From Rhodospirillales bacterium (GTDB lineage Bacteria; Pseudomonadota; Alphaproteobacteria; Acetobacterales; Acetobacteraceae): a DNA stretch of 7,616 nt. Position 1 is the stretch's first letter. The number at the start of each line of letters is the position of its first letter. A model generated the notes under the pieces. The model searched no databases, had not been told where the DNA came from, and saw only the letters and a list, made by a program, of their open reading frames with translations. The DNA lies in the NCBI GenBank assembly GCA_018971905.1, contig JAGWZS010000087.1, forward strand, positions 1 through 7,616, given 5' to 3'. The translations under genes were made by a program, and so were the position numbers. Shown piece after piece: positions 1 to 6,480 of the stretch.

Positions 1-60
1 CAGACTGGCACACCCAGCGTGAACGGGGTGCCGGTTGTGGCGCCGCATATCGTCAATTAA
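1..60 (+). CDS. C-terminal tail of an unidentified protein (partial)
   Basis: Reading frame 1 is open from the left edge to a TAA at 58-60, giving 19 residues that end in VPVVAPHIVN. The gene starts outside the window. Only 12 nt separate its stop from the ATG of the RidA gene, and the RidA ribosome binding site lies in that gap, so the two are probably co-transcribed. The tail is too short to assign a family. The call rests on the well-placed stop and tight spacing; frame 3 is also open here, but it runs on into the RidA gene out of phase. Confidence 0.5.
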   Translation, partial: QTGTPSVNGVPVVAPHIVN

Positions 61-72
61 ACGGAGTTTTTC

Positions 73-423
73 ATGAGCCGCATCATCCGCACCGAAACCA
101 GCCCCGTCCTGTCGAAGGCTGTCGAGTATCACGGGTTCGTCTACACCATGGGGGTTGTGGCGCAGGATACGTCCGGTGACATCACCGCGCAGACCAAGGA
201 CGTGCTGAACCAGATTGATGCCTTGCTGGAAGCGCATGGCACGGACAATACCCGCCTGCTCCAGGCGCAAATCTGGCTGTCTGATATTTCATACCGGGAA
301 GCGATGAATAAGGTCTGGACGGCCTGGCTGCCGGAGGGCATGGCGCCGGTGCGCGCCTGCGTGGAGGCGAAGCTGGCGGACCCGGCTTACCTTGTCGAAA
401 TTATGATCACCGCCTGCCGGTAA
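73..423 (+). CDS. RidA/YjgF/UK114-family enamine/imine deaminase
   Basis: A 116-residue protein matching the usual size of the RidA (YjgF/YER057c/UK114) family. These small trimeric cytosolic proteins hydrolyse reactive enamine/imine intermediates released by PLP enzymes such as threonine dehydratase. Seen here: the single compact domain, the GFVYTMGVVA strand (21-30) and the C-terminal PVRACVEAKLADPAYLVEI segment (92-110). That segment holds the family's catalytic-site arginine (R94, equivalent to Arg105 of E. coli RidA by motif) and the downstream glutamate (E109). The RACVEA pattern resembles a RidA-like subgroup rather than E. coli RidA itself, so the exact substrate is uncertain. The ATG is preceded by GGAG (63-66) at good spacing. 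It follows an unidentified gene by 12 nt and ends 40 nt before a strong terminator, so it closes that transcription unit. Confidence 0.9.
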   Translation: MSRIIRTETSPVLSKAVEYHGFVYTMGVVAQDTSGDITAQTKDVLNQIDALLEAHGTDNTRLLQAQIWLSDISYREAMNKVWTAWLPEGMAPVRACVEAKLADPAYLVEIMITACR

Positions 424-463
424 TGCCCGGCGGCGTTTAGTTTCTGTTAAGTATTAAACGGTT

Positions 464-489
464 AGGGAGCGTCTCACGCTCCCTTTTTT
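464..489 (+). terminator. Rho-independent terminator after the RidA gene
   Basis: GGGAGCG (465-471), a 5-nt loop and CGCTCCC (477-483) form a perfect 7-bp stem. The A at 464 can also pair with the first T, and a run of six T residues follows (484-489). This is a textbook intrinsic terminator on the + strand, 40 nt after the RidA stop. Confidence 0.93.
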
Positions 490-694
490 GCGACTCGCGA
501 TTCCACCGCCATGCCGTGGCGGGCGTAATTACGCTTTCGGCGTTTAGGAAAATTATCTTAAATGCCGGCGGCTGATGGCGTCATGATCAGAAAAATTCTG
601 TATCTGTTGTAATTTTGTCGCAGTCACGCATTGCGTTGCCTGCAATCCACCCGTAACAAACGCACATGCTTGTTTCCTGCTTCCGTCAGCTCGG
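490..694. other. Spacer upstream of the CHAP gene, with AT-rich stretch and small dyad
   Basis: This 205-bp region is the likely site of the promoter for the CHAP-domain gene, since the preceding unit is terminated. It holds an AT-rich stretch (about 540-620) that stands out from the GC-rich surroundings. It also has a short inverted repeat, CAGAA-AAA-TTCTG, at 588-600, and a possible -10 (TGTAAT, 608-613) with no good -35 at 17 or 18 nt. No convincing full promoter, RNA gene or small coding sequence could be recognised. The dyad could be an operator or chance. Confidence 0.3.
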
Positions 695-1609
695 ATGAGA
701 CAAAGAATGGCTTGGCGCAGCGCGTCGTCTTCTTTGTTTGGCAACGCGGCGCGCGCGTGGCTGGCAGGCATTTCAGCCGCGTTGGGGGTGGTTCTTTTCC
801 CTGCTTGCGCCCAGGCTACCGTTCATCACGCCAGCACGCATCGCCTGGTTGAGCATCACGATGTGCTGCATGTGGCGGCGCGGCATGAAAGCTTTGCGCA
901 CCACGCCTTGCCTGTGCACAGGCTGGCCTGGAACACACATCACTCCGCAGCCCGGCATTACACCCGCCTGGCGCGTTACACGCATGAGACACATTATGTG
1001 CATCTGGCGCGGTACACGCATGAGACGCACTACACCCATTTGGCCCGGTACACGCACGAGACACATTATGTGCATCTGGCGCGGTACACCCACGAGACGC
1101 ATTACATGCACCTGGCGGCGGAATACCGGTATTCGCGCCTGCAATGCGTGCCCTATGCACGTGAGGTTTCGCATATCGACCTTTCCGGTGATGCCTTCCT
1201 CTGGTGGGCGGAGGCGTCGGGGCGGTATGCGCGCGGCAACACCCCGGTGGTTGGCGCGGTGCTGAATTTCCGTTCCATTGGCCGGATGCCGCTTGGGCAT
1301 GTCGCGGTTGTCACCGCGGTGCTCAACCCGCGGACCATCCTGGTCACGCAGGCCAACTGGGTTCCGGGCTCAATCACGAATGACGTGACGGTGCAGGACG
1401 TTTCACCCGATAACAACTGGACGGATGTGCGGGTTGAGTTGGGCGACAGCGCCACCATGGGCGCCGCCTACCCAACCTATGGCTTCATCTACAACCGTCC
1501 GGCCATCGGCACGGTTATCGCCTCGGCGAATGGCGTGGGCAACGAAGTGGCCGAGGCGCCGCAGGCGCGCCCCGTGGCCAGCGAGGCGCCAGACCGCAAT
1601 CTGCAATAA
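695..1609 (+). CDS. Secreted CHAP-domain protein with His-rich tandem repeats
   Basis: A 304-residue exported protein. Residues 1-41 form a signal peptide: Arg-rich start, hydrophobic core near 21-36, AxA cleavage site AQA (39-41). Residues 42-141 are extraordinarily histidine-rich (25 His between 44 and 139) and end in four tandem 12-residue repeats, RYTHETHYxHLA (94-141). Residues 149-270 form a CHAP (NlpC/P60-like cysteine amidohydrolase/peptidase) domain. It has C151 in LQCVPYAREV, H202 in GHVAVVTAV and N221 in QANW as the probable Cys-His-polar catalytic set. After signal removal C151 is the only cysteine. CHAP domains usually cut peptidoglycan peptides or amides, so a periplasmic or extracellular wall role is likely. 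The His-rich part might bind metal ions or act as a pH-sensitive linker; that is inference. The tail (271-304) is Ala/Pro-rich and probably disordered. The ATG at 695 lacks a clear ribosome binding site; an ATG at 707 (residue 5) is an alternative. Confidence 0.85.
   Translation: MRQRMAWRSASSSLFGNAARAWLAGISAALGVVLFPACAQATVHHASTHRLVEHHDVLHVAARHESFAHHALPVHRLAWNTHHSAARHYTRLARYTHETHYVHLARYTHETHYTHLARYTHETHYVHLARYTHETHYMHLAAEYRYSRLQCVPYAREVSHIDLSGDAFLWWAEASGRYARGNTPVVGAVLNFRSIGRMPLGHVAVVTAVLNPRTILVTQANWVPGSITNDVTVQDVSPDNNWTDVRVELGDSATMGAAYPTYGFIYNRPAIGTVIASANGVGNEVAEAPQARPVASEAPDRNLQ
974..1117 (+). repeat. Four in-frame 36-bp tandem repeats (12-residue His repeats)
   Basis: Four contiguous 36-bp units start at 974, 1010, 1046 and 1082 and encode RYTHETHYxHLA, where x is V, T, V, M. 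Units 1 and 3 differ at only 2 of 36 bases, while units 1 and 2 differ at 9 and units 2 and 4 at 8. This suggests partly a duplication of a 72-bp pair, followed by mainly synonymous drift. A degenerate half-unit (HYTRLA, residues 88-93) precedes the array and a decayed one (AAEYRYSRL) follows. Each unit places His at positions 4, 7 and 10. Confidence 0.95.
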
Positions 1610-1631
1610 CCGCGGCGGCGCCAGCGGTTTT
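1608..1631 (+). terminator. Possible weak terminator overlapping the CHAP stop codon
   Basis: AACCGC (1608-1613) pairs with GCGGTT (1624-1629). An inner GGC (1614-1616) / GCC (1620-1622) pair gives a nine-pair hairpin with one bulged A, and four T residues close it (1628-1631). The T-run is short and half of it is in the stem, so termination may be partial. The nitroreductase gene starts 76 nt after the CHAP stop and could still receive read-through. Confidence 0.4.
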
Positions 1632-1671
1632 GCCAGTATCCGGGCCTGCGGTTAAGCTGACGTCGCTCAAC

Positions 1672-1679
1672 AGGAGGAG
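1672..1679 (+). promoter_or_regulatory. Strong ribosome binding site of the nitroreductase gene
   Basis: AGGAGGAG at 1672-1679 is close to a perfect Shine-Dalgarno sequence and ends 6 nt before the ATG at 1686. It decides for that ATG over the out-of-frame ATG at 1682, and predicts efficient translation. Confidence 0.85.
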
Positions 1680-1685
1680 TGATGC

Positions 1686-2276
1686 ATGACCACGGCAAAT
1701 TCCCGTACCGCTGACCATCCGATCGACCCGATTTTTCTGGAACGCTGGTCGCCGCGTGCCTTCACCGGGGAAGCAATTTCCGAGCACACGCTGCGCACGA
1801 TGCTAGAGGCCGCGCGCTGGGCGCCGTCTTCCTATAACTCCCAGCCATGGCGCTTTTTGTATGCCCGCCGCGACAATGCCCATTGGGACAAGTTTCTGGG
1901 GCTGCTGAATCCGTTCAACCAGAGCTGGGCGAAGACCGGCTCGGCGATTATCTTCGTGGTCTCCTCAGAGACCATGGCGGTGCCGGGTAAGGATACGCCG
2001 GTGCCCTCCTACAGCCATTCCTTCGATGCAGGCGCCGCCTGGGGGTATTTGGCCTTGCAGGCGGCATTCATGGGCTGGCAGGCGCATGGCATGGCCGGTA
2101 TTGAATACGACCGTATTTATACCGAGCTGAAAGTGCCTGCTGGCTACCGTGTGGAATGCGGTGTGGTGATTGGCCGGCAAGGGCCAAAAACCCTGCTGCC
2201 CGAAGCCCTGCAGGCAAAAGAGGCGCCGAGCGGCCGCAAGCCGGTAACAGATTTCGCGCTGGAGGGCGGGTTCTGA
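1686..2276 (+). CDS. Nitroreductase-family FMN oxidoreductase
   Basis: A 196-residue flavoprotein of the nitroreductase superfamily; these normally form FMN-binding homodimers that reduce nitro compounds, quinones or other acceptors with NAD(P)H. Seen in the sequence: the N-terminal RWSPRAF motif (20-26), whose Ser/Arg contact FMN phosphate in the family; the APSSYNSQPWRF motif (46-57), which packs on the isoalloxazine ring; an aromatic-rich central helix (FDAGAAWGYLALQAAFMGW, 113-131); and the C-terminal VVIGRQG strand (160-166) with SGRKP (182-186). The length fits a minimal family member without extra domains. It has its own strong ribosome binding site and lies 76 nt after the CHAP gene in the same direction. 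It is convergent with the radical SAM gene. The substrate cannot be told from sequence; no redox partner gene is adjacent. Confidence 0.9.
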   Translation: MTTANSRTADHPIDPIFLERWSPRAFTGEAISEHTLRTMLEAARWAPSSYNSQPWRFLYARRDNAHWDKFLGLLNPFNQSWAKTGSAIIFVVSSETMAVPGKDTPVPSYSHSFDAGAAWGYLALQAAFMGWQAHGMAGIEYDRIYTELKVPAGYRVECGVVIGRQGPKTLLPEALQAKEAPSGRKPVTDFALEGGF

Positions 2277-2287
2277 AATGACACGCT

Positions 2288-2314
2288 TTGCCCGGGCCAA
2301 CCCGCCCGGGGCAA
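2288..2314. terminator. GC-rich hairpin between convergent genes
   Basis: CCCGGGC (2291-2297) and GCCCGGG (2304-2310) form a perfect 7-bp stem with a 6-nt loop. TTG (2288-2290) and CAA (2312-2314) extend it around one bulged G. It lies 11 nt after the nitroreductase stop and just before the end of the radical SAM gene on the other strand. It is therefore well placed as a bidirectional terminator, but neither side has a T-run, so it may only assist or protect RNA ends. Confidence 0.45.
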
Positions 2315-2321
2315 TGCGGCA

Positions 2322-3332
2322 TCAGGCGGCGGCCGGGGCAGGGGCCGCGCCGCGCTGCTTGCCGCGATAGCCGTCGAACAGGCTCATCTGGTGCACGCAG
2401 CTTAGCGTGCAGGTGGGGGCGCAATCCTTCTTGGTATGGTATTCGCGTTTAATATCGTCCAGCCCGTAGTCCAGCAGCGGAATTGCCGGGTAGCCGCGCT
2501 GCTGCGAGCAATAATGCACCTTGCCGTCCTCGGTGATGTAGAGGTAGCGCGCCCCGGCCCGGCATTTCCAGTCATTCGGCTTACCCTGCATCAGGTTTTT
2601 TTGGAACAGCTTGTAGTTCAGTGTATGCACCAGCGAGGGCGAAATCTCTGTCACCTTTTTATAAGCCGCCATCTGCGCATCGCTCAGCGCCTTCAGCGCG
2701 CCGGAATGGTCGTGCAGCACGCCCACTGAGTGCTGGAACCCGTATTTCGCCGCTGTCTCGGCTATGGTGATGACATCGCCTGTGCGCTCGCCGGTTACGC
2801 CCAGCACGGAGTTCACGTTCACGTTGAACTTCGCATGGTCCTGCAACAGCTTTAGCCGGCCTTCCACGGAGGAAAGGCTCTTCATGGAAATATCGTCCGG
2901 CGTCAGGTTGTCGATGCTGATCTGCATGCCCTGGAGCTTGGCCGCGTTCAGCCGCTCGATCCAGGATTTGGAGAGCTTGAACCCGTTGGTGATCATGGTC
3001 ACGATCATGCCCTTGTCGCGGGCATGCAGAATCACCTTGTCCAGCTCCGGGTGCAGCAGCGTCTCCCCGCCCGTAACAGTGAGCGAGGCACAGCCGAGCT
3101 TCGCCAAATGGTCCACCTGGGCCAGCAGCGTCGCGGTGGGCACGGGTGCGGAAAAATCGTCATATTCATTGCAATACCCGCAGGCCAGATTGCAGCGGCG
3201 CGTGACCACCATCTGCGCCAGCAGCGGGGTATAGCGCGTAAAAATCGCCTTGCCGGCAAAGCGCAAGCCCGCACCCAGCGTGTCCAGGCGCTCAATTAAT
3301 GCAGGTTTTTCCAAGCGGCCAGGTGCTTTCAA
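2322..3332 (-). CDS. Radical SAM protein with SPASM-like C-terminal cysteines
   Basis: A 336-residue radical S-adenosylmethionine enzyme. The CxxxCxxC motif that binds the catalytic 4Fe-4S cluster is at C47, C51 and C54 (TRRCNLACGYC). The SAM-binding GGE motif is at 88-90 (VTGGET), followed by further barrel strands (VTMITNGF, 111-118; QISID, 137-141). The C-terminal part has five more cysteines: C257 (WKCRAG), C275 (VHYCSQQRG), and C304, C308, C312 (CAPTCTLSC). This is a SPASM/twitch-like pattern that probably holds an auxiliary Fe-S cluster. It resembles COG0535-type proteins but is not recognisable as MoaA, HpnH or PqqE. No precursor-peptide gene or partner is visible, so the substrate is unknown. 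The best start in frame is a TTG at 3332; there is no ATG or GTG between it and the upstream in-frame stop, and no clear ribosome binding site. The next ATG (residue 41) would leave only six residues before the Cys motif. The C-terminus is a short Ala/Pro tail. Confidence 0.87.
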   Translation of the reverse strand: MKAPGRLEKPALIERLDTLGAGLRFAGKAIFTRYTPLLAQMVVTRRCNLACGYCNEYDDFSAPVPTATLLAQVDHLAKLGCASLTVTGGETLLHPELDKVILHARDKGMIVTMITNGFKLSKSWIERLNAAKLQGMQISIDNLTPDDISMKSLSSVEGRLKLLQDHAKFNVNVNSVLGVTGERTGDVITIAETAAKYGFQHSVGVLHDHSGALKALSDAQMAAYKKVTEISPSLVHTLNYKLFQKNLMQGKPNDWKCRAGARYLYITEDGKVHYCSQQRGYPAIPLLDYGLDDIKREYHTKKDCAPTCTLSCVHQMSLFDGYRGKQRGAAPAPAAA

Positions 3333-3387
3333 CGCGGTTAAACAGGGAAGGGTTTAGAGAAGCGCAGGCGGTAATTCAATGCCCAGC

Positions 3388-3417
3388 AAAAAACCCCGGC
3401 ATCTCTGCCGGGGTTTT
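3388..3417 (-). terminator. Rho-independent terminator after groEL
   Basis: CCCCGGCA (3394-3401) and TGCCGGGG (3406-3413) form an 8-bp stem with a 4-nt loop. Reading on the minus strand it is followed by six T residues (3393 down to 3388). It lies 23 nt beyond the groEL stop. Four A/T pairs flank the stem on the other side (3414-3417), so it could also stop rightward transcription. It separates the groESL operon from the radical SAM gene. Confidence 0.93.
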
Positions 3418-3440
3418 CTGTTTCAACCTGCAAGGCCGGA

Positions 3441-5099
<1,659 letters not shown>

Positions 5100-5114
5100 T
5101 TATGTTTGAAGCGG

Positions 5115-5157
5115 CCTGATTTGGACTCCGCGGCTCAAGCGCCGCTCCGTCATCAGG
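5115..5157 (-). promoter_or_regulatory. Nested hairpin in the groES-groEL spacer
   Basis: CCTGAT (5115-5120) pairs with ATCAGG (5152-5157). Inside it GCGGC (5130-5134) pairs with GCCGC (5141-5145) across a 6-nt loop, and GGA (5123-5125) can pair with TCC (5146-5148). In the minus-strand mRNA this hairpin ends 14 nt before the groEL Shine-Dalgarno. There is no T-run, so it is not an intrinsic terminator. A role in mRNA processing or stability, giving unequal groES and groEL levels, is plausible by analogy with groESL mRNA cleavage reported in Agrobacterium. Confidence 0.55.
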
Positions 5158-5180
5158 ACGCGATTCGATGGCGTGAGAAA

Positions 5181-5474
5181 TTAAGCGGCGATGATGCCCA
5201 GAATGTCGGATTCCTTCATGATCAGCAGGTCTTCCCCGTTGATCTTGACCTCGGTGCCGGACCATTTGCCGAACAGCACGCGGTCGCCCGCCTTCACGTC
5301 CAGGGCAACAAGCGCGCCGGCTTCGTTACGGGCGCCTGGGCCGGCGGAGATAACCTCGCCTTCCTGCGGCTTTTCCTTGGCGGTGTCGGGAATGATGATG
5401 CCGCCCGCGGTTTTTTCCTCGGCGGTGATGCGACGGACGACAACGCGGTCGTGTAGAGGGCGGAAATTCGCCAT
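5181..5474 (-). CDS. groES: GroES, 10-kDa co-chaperonin
   Basis: A 97-residue co-chaperonin; seven copies cap the GroEL ring and close the folding chamber. Seen: N-terminal [12 protein letters not shown], the mobile loop (about 16-32) with the GGIIIP motif (24-29) that docks on GroEL, the roof-loop region around GPGARNEAG, and the conserved [23 protein letters not shown] block (63-85) ending in [12 protein letters not shown]. The chosen ATG at 5474 gives the canonical MANFRPL start and has AGGAGC (5486-5481) 6 nt upstream. A longer reading from 5492 would include the ribosome binding site in the coding region and is rejected. It is the first gene of the groES-groEL operon, directly behind the CIRCE/RpoH-like control region. 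Confidence 0.98.
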   Translation of the reverse strand: MANFRPLHDRVVVRRITAEEKTAGGIIIPDTAKEKPQEGEVISAGPGARNEAGALVALDVKAGDRVLFGKWSGTEVKINGEDLLIMKESDILGIIAA

Positions 5475-5545
5475 ATGATCGCTCCTAAACATTATGTCTT
5501 AAAAGCTTCCCAGCCAGTCCGGCCCAATCTGCGGCACCGCGGCTG

Positions 5546-5572
5546 TTAGCACTCCCCGCTTGGGAGTGCCGG
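5546..5572 (-). promoter_or_regulatory. CIRCE operator 1 (HrcA site) at the groES transcription start
   Basis: On the + strand this reads TTAGCACTC (5546-5554), nine spacer bases, then GAGTGCCGG (5564-5572). The first half matches the CIRCE consensus TTAGCACTC perfectly; the second matches GAGTGCTAA at 6 of 9 positions. CIRCE is the binding site of the heat-inducible repressor HrcA. It covers the predicted start site (about 5568) and lies 72 nt before the groES ATG. The inner bases also pair (CTCCC/GGGAG), so it could form a hairpin at the 5' end of the mRNA. Confidence 0.93.
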
Positions 5573-5574
5573 GG

Positions 5575-5604
5575 ATGTAGCCCGACCGACGGGCGAAAGT
5601 CAAG
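5575..5604 (-). promoter_or_regulatory. RpoH-like (sigma-32) groESL promoter
   Basis: On the minus strand, CTTGAC (5604-5599) forms the -35 element; taking TTGACT (5603-5598) as the hexamer, a 17-nt spacer separates it from CTACAT (5580-5575) as the -10. This closely resembles the alphaproteobacterial RpoH promoter pattern (CTTGAC, 17-18 nt, CTATAT-like), and the TTGACT would also serve sigma-70. Predicted start is near 5568. The promoter sits between the two CIRCE operators, so both sigma-32 activation and HrcA repression are likely. Confidence 0.8.
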
Positions 5605-5608
5605 AAAG

Positions 5609-5635
5609 TTGGCACTCACGATTCAGGAGTGCCAA
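5609..5635. promoter_or_regulatory. CIRCE-like operator 2, perfect palindrome upstream of the -35
   Basis: TTGGCACTC (5609-5617), nine spacer bases, then GAGTGCCAA (5627-5635): a perfect 9+9 inverted repeat with the CIRCE spacing. It differs from consensus only by a symmetric A-to-G/T-to-C change in each arm. It lies 4 bp upstream of the CTTGAC -35. The exact symmetry and spacing make a second HrcA site very likely. Confidence 0.85.
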
Positions 5636-5739
5636 ACCGCTGGATGCACTGCGGATTATAGCTGGTAAACCCCGGGGGCTGCGTGTGGCGGCCTGATGAA
5701 ATTGTCAGAGCAAGCCGGGCGGCCGCGGACAAATTGCCC

Positions 5740-6399
5740 TTAGTTCGGCAGCTCCACCAGCCGGAACAGTCCCAGCGGTGGCATGTTCCGCACCTTCGCC
5801 GTGGCCAGATCATCCGCCCTGAACATATGCCCCAGCCGGAAATCCGGGTGCCAGCCCAGCAGGCCGGAGGCAGGCGCCATGGCGCGCTCAACCCACCAGA
5901 TTGGCCCGCTCTCCCGTGCAAAATGGTTCACGAACAGAATTTTGCCGCCGGGCTTCACCACCCGGCGCAGTTCTTTCACCAGGGCGCGCGGGTCTGGCAC
6001 CACGGAGGCCACAAACATCGCCACCGCGATGTCGAAGCTGCCATCCTCGAAGCTGGTGGACTGGGCGTCCATCTCAAGCAGCGACTCGACATTGCGCAGC
6101 CCCATCTCCGCGGCGCGCCGGCGGGCGATGGTCAGCATGTCGCGCGAAAGATCGATGCCGGTAATACGCTTCGCGGCGGTGTAGTGCGGCAGCGCCAGGC
6201 CGGTGCCCACTCCCACTTCCAGCACTTTCGTGCCTGGTAAGGCGTTCACCGCCGCCACGGCGGCATGGCGGGCGGTGCGGGAGCACAGCCCGAACCAGCT
6301 GTCGTAGGATTTCGCATAGCGGGAGTAGGTGGCGCGAATGGTATCCGCATCCAATTTCGCGCGCGGGCCCTCAAGAGCCGCGCTGGAGACATCTCGCAT
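5740..6399 (-). CDS. pmtA: PmtA-like phosphatidylethanolamine N-methyltransferase
   Basis: A 219-residue class I SAM-dependent methyltransferase. Its sequence resembles the Rhodobacter-type PmtA enzymes, which methylate phosphatidylethanolamine stepwise to phosphatidylcholine at the cytoplasmic membrane face. Seen: amphipathic N-terminal region with YSRYAKSYDSWFG (25-37); SAM-binding motif I VLEVGVGTG (59-67); the acidic ribose-binding residue D83 in ITGIDLS; MDAQSTSF (110-117); motif II SFDIAVAMFV (121-130); KPGGKILFVNHF (149-160); and the WWVERAMAP...LGWHPDFRL block (168-189) typical of this subgroup. AAGGA (6410-6406) lies 6 nt before the ATG. The gene runs in the same direction as groES but ends about 100 nt before the CIRCE region, so it is probably a separate unit. 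Other UbiE/COQ5-like substrates are possible, but the subgroup-specific blocks favour PmtA. Confidence 0.8.
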   Translation of the reverse strand: MRDVSSAALEGPRAKLDADTIRATYSRYAKSYDSWFGLCSRTARHAAVAAVNALPGTKVLEVGVGTGLALPHYTAAKRITGIDLSRDMLTIARRRAAEMGLRNVESLLEMDAQSTSFEDGSFDIAVAMFVASVVPDPRALVKELRRVVKPGGKILFVNHFARESGPIWWVERAMAPASGLLGWHPDFRLGHMFRADDLATAKVRNMPPLGLFRLVELPN

Positions 6400-6421
6400 C
6401 CTATATCCTTGGCGCCGTCAT

Positions 6422-6470
6422 AAAAAAGCAACCCACCTTTGCGCGTATTAGGCAGCAACCGCAATGGGCT
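6422..6470 (-). terminator. Possible terminator after the ScsB/DsbD-like gene
   Basis: CCCA (6432-6435) pairs with TGGG (6465-6468) and TTGCG (6439-6443) with CGCAA (6460-6464), with a 3-nt bulge and a 16-nt loop. In the minus-strand direction the stem is followed, after a few bases, by six T residues (6427-6422). The stem is imperfect, so this is a modest candidate. It would separate the thiol-disulfide gene from pmtA. Confidence 0.4.
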
Positions 6471-6480
6471 TAGAGTTTTT

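Noticed and set aside
97..107. HExxH-type zinc protease motif in the His repeats (residues 97-103 of the CHAP protein)
   Set aside because: The repeat reads H-E-T-H, one residue short of HExxH, so it is not the zincin motif. (The residues lie at about 983-1003 in window coordinates.)
797..810. Lipoprotein signal at C38 of the CHAP protein
   Set aside because: The sequence before the Cys is L-F-P-A-C, with Pro at -2 and Phe at -3, not a lipobox; the AQA site three residues later fits signal peptidase I better.
974..1117. 36-bp repeats considered as a CRISPR array
   Set aside because: The units are directly adjacent with no spacers, are in frame, and vary mainly at synonymous positions; they encode protein repeats.
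738..1300. Long open frames in other phases and on the opposite strand across the CHAP gene
   Set aside because: They arise because the tandem repeat is stop-free in several frames; the 695 frame alone has a signal peptide and a CHAP domain.
5181..5492. Longer groES reading starting at 5492
   Set aside because: It would put the AGGAGC ribosome binding site inside the coding region and adds six residues not seen in GroES proteins.
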